This document shows, piece by piece, positions 9,493 to 17,534 of a stretch of DNA of 64,000 nt. Both the position numbers and the translations under genes were made by a program. The DNA comes from an uncultured Lachnospiraceae bacterium (GTDB taxonomy: Bacteria; Bacillota; Clostridia; Lachnospirales; Lachnospiraceae): the NCBI GenBank assembly GCA_910578085.1, contig CAJTPM010000019.1:1-64000 (forward strand). Direction: 5' to 3'. The notes beneath the pieces are model-generated. The model worked only from the letters and a program-made list of their open reading frames with translations. It did not search any database and had not been told where the DNA came from. Within the stretch, counting starts at the first letter, position 1. Each line of letters begins with the position of its first letter.

Positions 9493-10167
9493 TTGATCTG
9501 GTGTGTGGAGGACGATGAGAGTATCCGGGAGATAGAATTGTATTCTCTGGAGATGACCGGGTTTGAGGCCAGAGGCTTTGCGGATGGCAGCTCTTTTTTT
9601 GCGGCATTGGAAGATGAGAAACCGGATCTGATCCTGTTGGATATCATGCTGCCCGGGATGGACGGTATGGAGATTTTACAGCGGCTGAAGATGGAGGAAA
9701 AAACTGCGGATATTCCGGTAATCATGGCGACGGCGAAGGGGGCGGAGCATGAGAAGGTAAGAAGTCTGGACATTGGCGCCGACGACCATCTGGTGAAGCC
9801 CTTTGGTATGATGGAGATGATCTCCAGGGTGAAGGCGGTGCTGCGCAGGTGCAAAAAGAAGGAAGGCGGAATAGTGTTAAAGGCCGGCGGTATTTTGTTA
9901 AATGCGGAAGAGAGAACAGTATTTGTGGACAGGGTGCGGACAGAGTTGACGTTAAAGGAGTTTGAGCTGTTGCGCCTGTTTTTGGAGCGACCGGGGTTTG
10001 CCTACCGCAGAGAGCAGTTGTTCCTCAAGGTGTGGGGAGATAATTTTGTGGGAGAAACGAGGACATTGGATATGCATATCCGGACACTGCGTCAGAAGCT
10101 GGGCGAATATGGAGACATGATAGAGACGGTGAGAGGGGTTGGGTATCGTTTGGAGGAGAAGCCGTGA
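9493..10167 (+). CDS. OmpR/PhoB-family response regulator
   Basis: 224 residues starting at a TTG codon, chosen because GGAGG lies eight bases upstream at 9481-9485 and no ATG is closer. The receiver domain (1-115) has the acidic pair Asp7-Asp8, phospho-acceptor Asp50 (LILLDIMLPG), Thr80 and Lys102 (VKPFG). The winged-helix DNA-binding domain (126-224) ends RTLRQKLGEY...VRGVGYRLE. The gene overlaps its kinase partner by four bases (GTGA). A Na/phosphate symporter follows the pair and carries PhoP-box-like repeats, so a phosphate-starvation role is plausible but unproven. Confidence 0.92.
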   Translation: MIWCVEDDESIREIELYSLEMTGFEARGFADGSSFFAALEDEKPDLILLDIMLPGMDGMEILQRLKMEEKTADIPVIMATAKGAEHEKVRSLDIGADDHLVKPFGMMEMISRVKAVLRRCKKKEGGIVLKAGGILLNAEERTVFVDRVRTELTLKEFELLRLFLERPGFAYRREQLFLKVWGDNFVGETRTLDMHIRTLRQKLGEYGDMIETVRGVGYRLEEKP

Positions 10168-11483
10168 GTAAAAAAATATATCGCAATATTCTGTTTACCG
10201 CGCTGGCGGTTTTTGCCTGCAGTATGGTGTTTATTTTCGGCGGTTTTTATCACTATTTTGACAGGCAGCAGTCGGAAAGACTGCAAAGTGAGCTGGAAAT
10301 GGCCGCGTCAGGGGCGGAAAAGTTCGGAACAGAATATCTGATGCTGACAGATTTCGGGGACAGCCGTGTGACATGGGTCAGTCCGGAGGGCGAAGTAGTA
10401 TACGATACGGCTGCCGATGCAGGAACCATGGAAAACCATGGACAGCGGGAAGAAATTCGGGAAGCGTTTCTGAAAGGGACAGGGCACAGTGTCCGTTATT
10501 CGGCTACTTTGCTGGAAAAAACAAATTATTACGCCAAAAGATTGGCGGACGGTTCTGTGCTGCGCATTTCCAGAATGGGCATTACAATCGGAGCGATCGT
10601 GATCGGCATGCAGCAGCCCATTATGCTTGTATTGATGATCGCCCTTGTCTTGTCGGCGCTTTTTGCACTGCGGCTCTCGGAAAATATTGTGAAACCCATC
10701 AACAGACTGGATCTGGAAGATCCTCTGGGCAATAACGTATACGAAGAACTCTCACCCCTTCTTAAAAGGATCGACAGACAGAATCAGGAATTAAGACGTG
10801 CCTACACGCTGGCTGAGCAGGACCGGATTGAGTTCACGGCCAATGTGACGCATGAACTGAAAACGCCGCTGCAGTCTATTATGGGAACTGCAGAGTTGTT
10901 GGAGAACGGTCTGGTGAAGGAGGAAGATATCCCCGGGTTTGCGGCGAGAATGCGGCAGGAGGCGGCAAGGATGGTGACGCTTGTGGAGGATATCATACAG
11001 CTGTCTCAGCTGGACGGAGGAGATTCGCTGCCGCTTGAGAGCGTGCATCTGGCGGAGGTGGCAAAGGAAGTGCGTACTTCCCTGATGGAGACTGCGAAGA
11101 AAAAGCAGGTGATCCTGGCGTTGAAAACAGAAGAAGTAATTGTGACAGGAGTATATCGTCTGATCATGGAAATTCTTTATAATCTCTGTGATAATGCAAT
11201 TCAGTATAACAGAAGAGGCGGCAGTGTCATCACAGAGATAAGGGAGGCGGGCTGCCGGGCGCAGATAACAGTCAGAGATACCGGGATAGGGATTCCCATA
11301 GAAGATCAGAGCCATGTATTTGAACGGTTTTACCGCATCGATAAAAGCCGTTCCAGAAGATCCGGGGGAACAGGACTTGGGCTGTCCATTGTAAAGCATG
11401 CGGTGCAGTATCATAACGGGGAAATAAAGCTAAAGAGCAAACCGGGCGAGGGCACGGAAATTACGGTGTATTTACCAAAATAA
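10164..11483 (+). CDS. Sensor histidine kinase (PhoR-like)
   Basis: 439 residues starting at GTG inside the stop of the response regulator, so the two are translationally coupled. Two membrane spans (about 13-32 and 148-172) flank an extracellular sensor loop. The H-box is NVTHELKTPLQ with phospho-acceptor His230. The ATPase domain shows the N-box NLCDNAIQYN and glycine motifs DTGIGIP and GTGLGLSIV. No PAS domain is evident between the second span and the H-box, unlike Bacillus PhoR. The signal cannot be read from the sequence. The neighbouring phosphate symporter suggests phosphate. Confidence 0.92.
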   Translation: MSKKIYRNILFTALAVFACSMVFIFGGFYHYFDRQQSERLQSELEMAASGAEKFGTEYLMLTDFGDSRVTWVSPEGEVVYDTAADAGTMENHGQREEIREAFLKGTGHSVRYSATLLEKTNYYAKRLADGSVLRISRMGITIGAIVIGMQQPIMLVLMIALVLSALFALRLSENIVKPINRLDLEDPLGNNVYEELSPLLKRIDRQNQELRRAYTLAEQDRIEFTANVTHELKTPLQSIMGTAELLENGLVKEEDIPGFAARMRQEAARMVTLVEDIIQLSQLDGGDSLPLESVHLAEVAKEVRTSLMETAKKKQVILALKTEEVIVTGVYRLIMEILYNLCDNAIQYNRRGGSVITEIREAGCRAQITVRDTGIGIPIEDQSHVFERFYRIDKSRSRRSGGTGLGLSIVKHAVQYHNGEIKLKSKPGEGTEITVYLPK

Positions 11484-11531
11484 CTGAAATTTAAAAATAA
11501 AATTGCGATTATATAGTGACATGCTTTATAT

Positions 11532-11571
11532 TTTACAGGAACTTTACAGTACTGTGGGTTATAATTTTACA
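11532..11571 (+). promoter_or_regulatory. PhoP-box-like TTTACA repeats and TATAAT before the phosphate symporter
   Basis: TTTACA occurs at 11532-11537, 11543-11548 (exactly 11 bases apart) and 11566-11571 (23 bases further). A TATAAT lies at 11560-11565. Bacillus PhoP binds TT(A/T/C)A(C/T)A direct repeats spaced by 11 bases, and these hexamers fit that rule. The site is between the two-component genes and the symporter gene. Confidence 0.5.
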
Positions 11572-11661
11572 TTCCTTCTGTATGATAGATAGTAAGGTGA
11601 GGTTGAGAAAACAGAGAGAACTTTGCCGATCGGATCTGTTTCATACAGGAGGAATTTTAAG

Positions 11662-12690
11662 ATGAATATTTTTTCGATTTTTCTGATGTTTGGAGGACTG
11701 GCGCTGTTTTTGGCCGGCATGCATTTTATGGGAGTAAATCTGTCAAAATTATCGGGCGGCAGACTGGAATATATTTTGGGAAAACTGACAGCAAGTCCTC
11801 TCAGGGCGGTTTTACTGGGAGCCGGTGTGACAGCGGTGATCCAGTCTTCCTCGGCAACCACGGTGATGGTGGTGGGATTCGTAAACTCCGGTATTATGAC
11901 ATTACATCAGGCTGTTGGGATCATTATGGGGGCTAATATCGGCACCACTGTGACATCCTGGATCTTATCTTTAGCGGGGGTGGAGAGCAGCAATTTATTC
12001 ATCAGAATGTTAAAGCCTGATTCATTTTCTCCCATATTGGGCGTGATCGGTATCTGCCTGTATCTGTTTTCCAAAAGGGAAAAGAAGAAAAATTTCGGCG
12101 GAATTCTGCTGGGATTTGCGGTTTTGATGACCGGTATGGAAGCGATGAGCGGTGCGGTGGCGCCCCTGAAAGAGATACCGGCCTTTACCAATCTGTTTCT
12201 GATGTTTTCCAATCCGGTGATGGGAATGATCATGGGAGCGCTGCTGACAGCGGTGATCCAGAGTTCCTCCGCCTCAGTAGGTATTTTGCAGGCGCTTTGC
12301 GCCACAGGAGCGGTGCCTTATGCTTCCGCAATTCCCATCATAATGGGGCAGAATATCGGGACCTGTGCGACGGCGCTGCTGTCTGCTTCCCGCAGCGGTG
12401 TCAATGCAAAGCGGGCCGCATGTATTCATCTGTATTTTAACCTGATCGGCACGGCACTGTTTATGCTTGTATTTTATGGGCTGCATGGGATGCGTCCCTT
12501 TGCTTTTATGACGGAGAGTGCGGACAGCGCAGGGATTGCGGCAGTGCACAGCATCTTCAATATCACTGCGACTGCAGTGTTGCTTCCTCTTCGTGGGCAT
12601 CTGGAAAAGCTGGCCTGCGTCACAGTGCGCGAGAAAAAGAGACGGGCAGCAGGCAGGATGCCGGCCTATGGGATGAAAAAGATCGGGTGA
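11662..12690 (+). CDS. Na/phosphate cotransporter family protein (PNaS)
   Basis: A 342-residue membrane protein with the two inverted repeats characteristic of Na/Pi cotransporters, each containing a QSSSA signature (VIQSSSATTVMV near residue 57 and VIQSSSASVGIL near 200). Eight or more hydrophobic spans are visible. It lacks the cytoplasmic PhoU-like C-terminal domain found in the longer bacterial NptA-type proteins. I place the start at 11662, with AGGAGG nine bases upstream, rather than at the in-frame TTG at 11623. It would import phosphate with sodium. Position and promoter repeats suggest control by the preceding two-component system. Confidence 0.88.
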   Translation: MNIFSIFLMFGGLALFLAGMHFMGVNLSKLSGGRLEYILGKLTASPLRAVLLGAGVTAVIQSSSATTVMVVGFVNSGIMTLHQAVGIIMGANIGTTVTSWILSLAGVESSNLFIRMLKPDSFSPILGVIGICLYLFSKREKKKNFGGILLGFAVLMTGMEAMSGAVAPLKEIPAFTNLFLMFSNPVMGMIMGALLTAVIQSSSASVGILQALCATGAVPYASAIPIIMGQNIGTCATALLSASRSGVNAKRAACIHLYFNLIGTALFMLVFYGLHGMRPFAFMTESADSAGIAAVHSIFNITATAVLLPLRGHLEKLACVTVREKKRRAAGRMPAYGMKKIG

Positions 12691-12737
12691 GGCATTATGC
12701 GTAAACTGTTGTTTGACGGGCTGCATGGCCATCTTTG

Positions 12738-14069
12738 CTATGAGAGTTTTCGAATTCTTACATAGTAAATAATCCCCGTCGCGTCCGCCAGAAACCAGCC
12801 GATAGGTATGGCCCACCAGATCCCGCTTACACCAATGGCCGGAATGGGAGATAAGAGATAAGCAAGGGCCACTCTGGTGCCCAGTGAGATAACAGTTAAT
12901 ACTAAGGACATACCGGGACGGCCTATGGCACGGTAAAGCCCGTAGAGCATGAATAGAGCGCCGATACCGAAGTAGAAAATGCTTACGGTGCGCAGGTAGG
13001 ACATACCCACGGTAAGCACTTCGGTCTCTTCAGGTTTGATAAACAGCAGAAGCAGCTGCCTGGAAAAAATCACCACAAGAGTGGATACAACAAAGGAAAA
13101 CAGGACGATGAAACAGAGGGCAAAACGGATGCCTTTCTGAATCCGATCCTGTTTTTTTGCCCCGTAATTCTGCGCAATAAAGGTGGAAAAGGCATTGCCG
13201 AAATCCTGCAGCGGCATATAGGCGAAGGCATCGATTTTTACGGCAGCGGCAAAGGCGGCCATGACGATGGTGCCAAAACTGTTGACAAGCCCCTGCACCA
13301 TCAGGATCCCCAGATTCATCACAGACTGTTGCATACAGGTCAGGAAGGAAGCGCTTGTGATCTCCTGAAAAGCTTCTCTGGTAAAATGCCTGTGCTGTTT
13401 TTCAATCCGCATAAAGGGACATTTTACCATGCTGTAAAGAGCGATGCCGATGCCGGAAAACCATTGGGCTAAAATGGTTGCGAAAGCAGCGCCCGCCACG
13501 CCCCGGTTTAAGGAGATAATAAAGTACAGATCCAGAACAATGTTAATGACTGCGGAGATTCCTAAAAAGATCAGAGGTACCAGAGAATTTCCCAAGGCCC
13601 GCAGCACAGCGGCAAAGTAGTTGTAGAGAAAGGTTGCGGCAATGCCGAAAAAGATCACCCAAAGATATTCCCGCATCAGGGCATAGGGGTCCGCGGGCAC
13701 CGAAAGTAACCGCATGATCGGATCGATAAAGAGAAAGACAATCCCGTTGATGACTGCGGTGAGAGTAGCAATCAGAAAGAAAGATACATAGAGATCTTCC
13801 TGTAGTTTCCGGCGGTTTTTTTCGCCGTAGCGGATGGAAAACATGGCGCCGCTGCCCATGCACATCCCCAGCAAAATAGAAGTCAGGAAAGTCATCAGCG
13901 TGTAGGAGCTGCCCACCGCTGCCAGGGCGCCTGTCCCCAGATATTTTCCGACGATCAGTGTATCTACCACGTTGTAAAGCTGCTGAAGCATGTTGCCGCA
14001 GATCATGGGAAAGGCGAAACGGAGCATGTTTTTGGTGATCGGTCCTTCGGATAAGTTAATTTGAGCCAT
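12738..14069 (-). CDS. MATE-family multidrug/Na efflux transporter
   Basis: 443 residues with about twelve membrane spans and the family opening ITKNMLRFAFPMICGNMLQQLYNVVDTLIVG. It has two homologous halves, as in NorM/DinF-like exporters, and would expel cationic drugs or metabolites using an ion gradient. It converges with the phosphate symporter, with 47 bases between the stop codons. The start codon has AAAGGA upstream. In the leader (14101-14148) the ends GACCAAC/GTTGGTC can pair around a smaller hairpin, but no known riboswitch was recognised. Confidence 0.9.
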   Translation of the reverse strand: MAQINLSEGPITKNMLRFAFPMICGNMLQQLYNVVDTLIVGKYLGTGALAAVGSSYTLMTFLTSILLGMCMGSGAMFSIRYGEKNRRKLQEDLYVSFFLIATLTAVINGIVFLFIDPIMRLLSVPADPYALMREYLWVIFFGIAATFLYNYFAAVLRALGNSLVPLIFLGISAVINIVLDLYFIISLNRGVAGAAFATILAQWFSGIGIALYSMVKCPFMRIEKQHRHFTREAFQEITSASFLTCMQQSVMNLGILMVQGLVNSFGTIVMAAFAAAVKIDAFAYMPLQDFGNAFSTFIAQNYGAKKQDRIQKGIRFALCFIVLFSFVVSTLVVIFSRQLLLLFIKPEETEVLTVGMSYLRTVSIFYFGIGALFMLYGLYRAIGRPGMSLVLTVISLGTRVALAYLLSPIPAIGVSGIWWAIPIGWFLADATGIIYYVRIRKLS

Positions 14070-14185
14070 GGTAAAATCCTTTGTTGCTGCTTATTTCCGC
14101 GACCAACAAGCCAGGCAATTGTACCTGAAGCCAAATCTCTGGTTGGTCCGGGTATTCTGGCGAGCGTCGCGAGAGTGGAATGAAA

Positions 14186-14992
14186 TTATTTTTTAATACT
14201 TTTGAATGACAGAGCGCATGTCGGACAGCTTTCGATGCATTCTCCGCATTGGATACACTCCGTGTCTCCGACTTTTTTCACGTCCAGTTTGCAGTGGCGT
14301 ATGCAGGCGCCGCAGTCAGTACACTTTTCTTTGTCCACGCGCATTCCGAACAGAGAAAACCTGTGAAACAGTCCGTAAAAAGCGCCTAACGGGCACAAAA
14401 ACCGGCAGAAGCTGCGAAAGAGGAAGACCGTGGATAAAAGGATGAGAAGAAGCAACAGTGTTTTCCATCTGAAAAGCCATCCTGCCATCTGCCGCAGGCT
14501 CTCATTTTTAAGCAACAACGGGATTCCGCCTTCCAGCGTACCTGCCGGGCAGATGAATTTGCAGAAGCCGGGCATTTGCAATACTAACGGAATCACAATG
14601 ACAAAAATGACCAGTATCACATATTTCAGACAGGAAAGCCTTCTTGTCCAGATATTCTTTTTCAGTTTCTTTGACGGAATCTTATAGAGCAGTTCCTGTA
14701 TCAGTCCGAAGGGACACAGAAAGCCGCAGATGATCCGGCCAAGGAAAATGCCGAAGAGCAGCAGCACCCCGAGAATATAATAGGGAAACCGGTATTTTGA
14801 GGAAACCAGTGCGCTTTGCAGGGAGCCTAAAGGGCAGGAAAAAGAAGCCCCGGGACAGGAATAGCAGTTCAGTCCCGGCACACAGGCGCTCTTTAAGTTT
14901 CCCTGATAAATGGTTCCGTCGGCAAACCCCGTGATATGACAGTTATACAGGACGGCACAGAGCAGCTGTACCAGTTTTCTTTTCTTTTTCAT
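14186..14992 (-). CDS. Membrane polyferredoxin-like 4Fe-4S protein (NapH/YccM type)
   Basis: 268 residues, start at 14992 one base after the stop of the CXXC micro-protein, favoured over 15016 by a GGGATTGGA site. Four or five membrane spans alternate with cysteine motifs: CYSCPGASFSCPLG, GFLCPFG, CKFICPAG and CRFLCPLG. Two 4Fe-4S ferredoxin motifs close the protein (CTDCGACIRHC and CIQCGECIESC). Relatives (NapH, NosR-C, YccM, MauN) pass electrons between the cytoplasm and extracytoplasmic partners. Third gene of the tlpA operon, so it probably supplies electrons to the thioredoxin-like lipoprotein; that direction is inference. Confidence 0.85.
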   Translation of the reverse strand: MKKKRKLVQLLCAVLYNCHITGFADGTIYQGNLKSACVPGLNCYSCPGASFSCPLGSLQSALVSSKYRFPYYILGVLLLFGIFLGRIICGFLCPFGLIQELLYKIPSKKLKKNIWTRRLSCLKYVILVIFVIVIPLVLQMPGFCKFICPAGTLEGGIPLLLKNESLRQMAGWLFRWKTLLLLLILLSTVFLFRSFCRFLCPLGAFYGLFHRFSLFGMRVDKEKCTDCGACIRHCKLDVKKVGDTECIQCGECIESCPTCALSFKSIKK

Positions 14993-14993
14993 A

Positions 14994-15173
14994 TCATCCA
15001 ATCCCGATACATTCATAACAGATGCGGATCGCCTTATTCCTCACATCGATATGCCCGCCCTGGAAGATCCCCAGAACAAGTAAAACCGCTGCCGCTGCAA
15101 GAATACCGCCTCTGATCCAATTTACAGCTGAAATGTTATTTTGTTTCTTAGCAGTCTCTTTTTTCATCACCAT
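14994..15173 (-). CDS. CXXC micro-protein (CD1871A-like family)
   Basis: A 59-residue protein with a basic N-terminus, one membrane span (GGILAAAAVLLVLGIFQGG) and the C-terminal motif ICYECIGIG. The CxxC followed by GIG is the hallmark of the small family that I recall being named after C. difficile CD1871A. I chose the ATG at 15173, which has AAAAGG seven bases upstream, over the longer frame from 15278 that has no site and overlaps tlpA. It lies between a TlpA lipoprotein and a membrane polyferredoxin and nearly abuts both, so it is likely a thiol carrier or cofactor-binding partner in that relay. Confidence 0.75.
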   Translation of the reverse strand: MVMKKETAKKQNNISAVNWIRGGILAAAAVLLVLGIFQGGHIDVRNKAIRICYECIGIG

Positions 15174-15201
15174 AACAATACCTTTTCTGCAGCCTGCATA
15201 T

Positions 15202-15816
15202 TCATTTCCCTTCGGAAACCGCTTCAATGGCTTCTTTATATTCCTGATACTGTGTATCCGCATCGGCGGCGCCGACATAAATTTTCTGAATGACGCCTTC
15301 CCCGTCGATCACAAGGGTATAGGGGATCCCCTGGGAAGGATATTTCATGATAATATCGCCTTCCTCGTCGCAGGCGATGGGAAAGGTGTATTCATTTTCT
15401 TCCTGGAATGCCTTTACAATATCCACGCTCTCCATACAGTTGACGGCAAGGATAGCAACATCCTCTCCGTATTCCGCATAAAGTTTCTCAAAGGCTGGCA
15501 TTTCCCGGACACAGGGGCCGCACCATGTTGCCCAGAAGTTTAAAAGAACGACTTTTCCCTGCTGATCGGAGAGGGTAAATTCCGTGCCGTTTGTCAGTGT
15601 GGCCGTAAAGTCCGGCGAAACATCGCCTTCTTCCAGCGGAAGATAAGAGATGACGTCATCTTTGACTGACTGGTCTGCCGTCTGGTCTGCCTCAGAGGAT
15701 GCCGACGGATCATTTTGGCCGTTCGTCTGTTTTCCATCGCTGCCGCAGGCAGTCAGAAGACATGCAGAGAGAAGCAGTGCAGTCAGAAAATTAAATTTTA
15801 TATAGTTTGTTTTCAA
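15202..15816 (-). CDS. TlpA/ResA-like thioredoxin lipoprotein
   Basis: 204 residues. An N-terminal lipoprotein signal ends in LTAC with Cys24, followed by a flexible Ser/Asp/Gln-rich linker (about 25-60). The thioredoxin-like domain holds the redox motif WATWCGPC and the cis-Pro region GIPYTLVID. Proteins of this type reduce or exchange disulfides outside the membrane, for example in cytochrome maturation or oxidative repair. No cytochrome genes are near. Promoter at 15921-15949 on the same strand, first gene of the three-gene operon with the CXXC micro-protein and polyferredoxin. Confidence 0.9.
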   Translation of the reverse strand: MKTNYIKFNFLTALLLSACLLTACGSDGKQTNGQNDPSASSEADQTADQSVKDDVISYLPLEEGDVSPDFTATLTNGTEFTLSDQQGKVVLLNFWATWCGPCVREMPAFEKLYAEYGEDVAILAVNCMESVDIVKAFQEENEYTFPIACDEEGDIIMKYPSQGIPYTLVIDGEGVIQKIYVGAADADTQYQEYKEAIEAVSEGK

Positions 15817-15871
15817 GGGGTTCCTCCTTCTGTTTTCACCTGGTTCTGTTTCGAAGTTTCTTTATAGATTA

Positions 15872-15899
15872 GTCAGCCCGTTTTACGCCGCAGGCTGAC
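15872..15899 (-). other. Hairpin in the leader of the tlpA operon
   Basis: Perfect 7-base arms GTCAGCC / GGCTGAC with a 14-base loop, lying between the tlpA promoter and start codon. No T run follows, so it is not a terminator. Role unknown. Confidence 0.35.
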
Positions 15900-15920
15900 C
15901 AGTCCAAGTGTCTTTTCCTT

Positions 15921-15949
15921 ATTCTAACATAAGCTTCGATGTGTTACAA
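15921..15949 (-). promoter_or_regulatory. SigA-type promoter of the tlpA operon
   Basis: On the minus strand, TTGTAA (15949-15944) and TAGAAT (15926-15921) are separated by 17 bases. It gives a leader of about 100 bases. The 331-base gap 15817-16147 is a divergent promoter region shared with plsX. Confidence 0.55.
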
Positions 15950-16014
15950 GTTTTGATGTGATAGTCTTTTACTGGTTTCTTCCACCCAAAAGATAATAGA
16001 TTTCCAGCTTTTTC

Positions 16015-16043
16015 TTGCATTTTATCCTTATTTTTAGTATGAT
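16015..16043 (+). promoter_or_regulatory. SigA-type promoter of the plsX-acpP-rnc-smc block
   Basis: TTGCAT at 16015-16020 and TATGAT at 16038-16043 with 17 bases between, about 100 bases before plsX. No FapR-type operator was recognised. Confidence 0.6.
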
Positions 16044-16147
16044 AAAAAATACGAAATCATTGCAGGTATTGTAATAAAAGGGTTCCCCGCAGGCGTTTTT
16101 GGCTGTCTGAATTCATTTACGGGGGTATTGTATACCAAGGAGAGCAT

Positions 16148-17173
16148 ATGTCAGAATATATTAAAGTTGCGGTAGACGCCATGGGCGGAGACAACGCGCC
16201 GGAAGTGATCGTAAAAGGAGCAATTGACGCAGTAAATGAAAGTAAGAAGGTAAAAGTATATTTGGTCGGCAGAGAGGATGCGGTAAATGCAGAGCTGGCA
16301 AAATATACCTATGACAGGGATCAGGTGGAAGTGATTCACGCTTCTGAAGTGATTGAGACGGCGGAACCGCCGGTTATGGCGATCCGTAAGAAGAAGGATT
16401 CCTCCCTCGTAAAGGCACTTACCATGGTAAAAGAGGGAACCTGTGACGCCTTTGTCTCGGCGGGAAGCACCGGGGCAACCCTGGTGGGCGGACAGCTTAT
16501 CGTGGGCAGGCTCAGGGGGATCGAGAGACCGCCTCTTGCACCGATGATTCCCACGGATAAAGGCGCTTCCCTTTTGATCGACTGCGGCGCCAACGTGGAT
16601 GCGAGACCTTCCATGTTAGTGCAGTTTGCCAAAATGGGTTCTATCTATATGGAGAATGTCTGCGGGATCAAAAATCCGAAGGTGGGCATTGTGAATATCG
16701 GCGCTGAGGAGGAAAAGGGAAATGCGCTGGTGAAAGAAACATTCCCGCTTCTGAAAAACTGTCCTGATATCAATTTTATCGGCAGTGTGGAGGCCAGGGA
16801 TATTCCGGCAGGCGAGGCCGATGTCGTTGTCTGCGAGGCTTTTGTGGGAAATGTAGTGTTGAAAATGTATGAGGGGGTAGGATACTCGCTCTTAAAGAAA
16901 GTGAAAAAGAGTCTGCTGAGCAGTCTGCGCACGAAGATCGGCGCGCTCTTAATCAAACCGGCACTGAAAGAAGTGTTAAAGGAATTCGATCTCGAACAGT
17001 ACGGAGGCGCACCGCTTTTGGGCCTGAAAGGGCTTGTGGTAAAAACCCACGGCAGTGCAAAGGCGGGGGAGGTGAAAAACTCCGTGCTGCAGTGCGTGAC
17101 GTTTAAAGAACAGAGAATCAACGAACAGATTCAGGCAAAACTCTGTGCGAAAGATGAAGCGGAACTTTCCTGA
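16148..17173 (+). CDS. plsX: Phosphate acyltransferase PlsX
   Basis: 341 residues, full length. It makes acyl-phosphate from acyl-ACP, the first step of phosphatidic acid synthesis in Gram-positive bacteria, and acts at the inner face of the membrane. Family marks are the opening VAVDAMGGDNAPE, the segment VSAGSTGA, and the late GLKGLVVKTHGSA. Start at 16148 with AAGGAG 8 bases upstream. The usual rpmF/yceD genes are absent upstream. It leads the conserved block plsX-acpP-rnc-smc. Confidence 0.96.
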   Translation: MSEYIKVAVDAMGGDNAPEVIVKGAIDAVNESKKVKVYLVGREDAVNAELAKYTYDRDQVEVIHASEVIETAEPPVMAIRKKKDSSLVKALTMVKEGTCDAFVSAGSTGATLVGGQLIVGRLRGIERPPLAPMIPTDKGASLLIDCGANVDARPSMLVQFAKMGSIYMENVCGIKNPKVGIVNIGAEEEKGNALVKETFPLLKNCPDINFIGSVEARDIPAGEADVVVCEAFVGNVVLKMYEGVGYSLLKKVKKSLLSSLRTKIGALLIKPALKEVLKEFDLEQYGGAPLLGLKGLVVKTHGSAKAGEVKNSVLQCVTFKEQRINEQIQAKLCAKDEAELS

Positions 17174-17233
17174 TCCTGAGGATGTCTGTATGGCACGGCA
17201 TCCGTCACTTTGGAAAGACACGGGGGCGGAAGA

Positions 17234-17464
17234 ATGGAATTTGAAAAAGTTTGCAACAGCATAGCGGAAGTTTTGAATGTAGATCCTGCGGAGATCAGAC
17301 CGGAGACGACATTTCAGGAGGATCTGGGGGCGGATTCCCTCGATATCTATCAGATCGTTATGAAAATAGAAGAAGAGTTTGAGATCAGGATAAACGAGAA
17401 AGATGTGGAAAATATCAGAACGGTTGCGGAGGCAATGGAACTGATCACAGGCAGATGCGGATAA
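17234..17464 (+). CDS. acpP: Acyl carrier protein
   Basis: 76 residues with the phosphopantetheine attachment motif GADSLD (Ser35) and an acidic four-helix fold. The start at 17234 was chosen over 17210 because GGGGGCGGAAG precedes it and the shorter product has the family length. It carries fatty acyl chains for fatty-acid and phospholipid synthesis. Position between plsX and rnc is the usual one. The LDIYQIV stretch has Ile-Tyr where E. coli ACP has Thr-Val-Glu (SLDTVE), common in Clostridia. Confidence 0.93.
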   Translation: MEFEKVCNSIAEVLNVDPAEIRPETTFQEDLGADSLDIYQIVMKIEEEFEIRINEKDVENIRTVAEAMELITGRCG

Positions 17465-17465
17465 C

Positions 17466-17492
17466 CAGAAAGCCCTTACAGAGGGCTTTCTG
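17466..17492 (+). other. Perfect 11-bp hairpin between acpP and rnc
   Basis: CAGAAAGCCCT and AGGGCTTTCTG pair perfectly around a TACAG loop, two bases after the acpP stop. No T run follows, so transcription probably continues into rnc. It may protect the acpP 3' end or serve as an RNA-processing site. Confidence 0.6.
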
Positions 17493-17534
17493 CATGGTGA
17501 GTGAGGAAGCAGATACAGCGTTTGAGGGACAAAA

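Noticed and set aside
14101..14148. Structured leader of the MATE gene as a riboswitch
   Set aside because: GACCAAC/GTTGGTC and an inner CCAGG/CCTG pairing are possible, but no conserved core of any riboswitch class I know is present.
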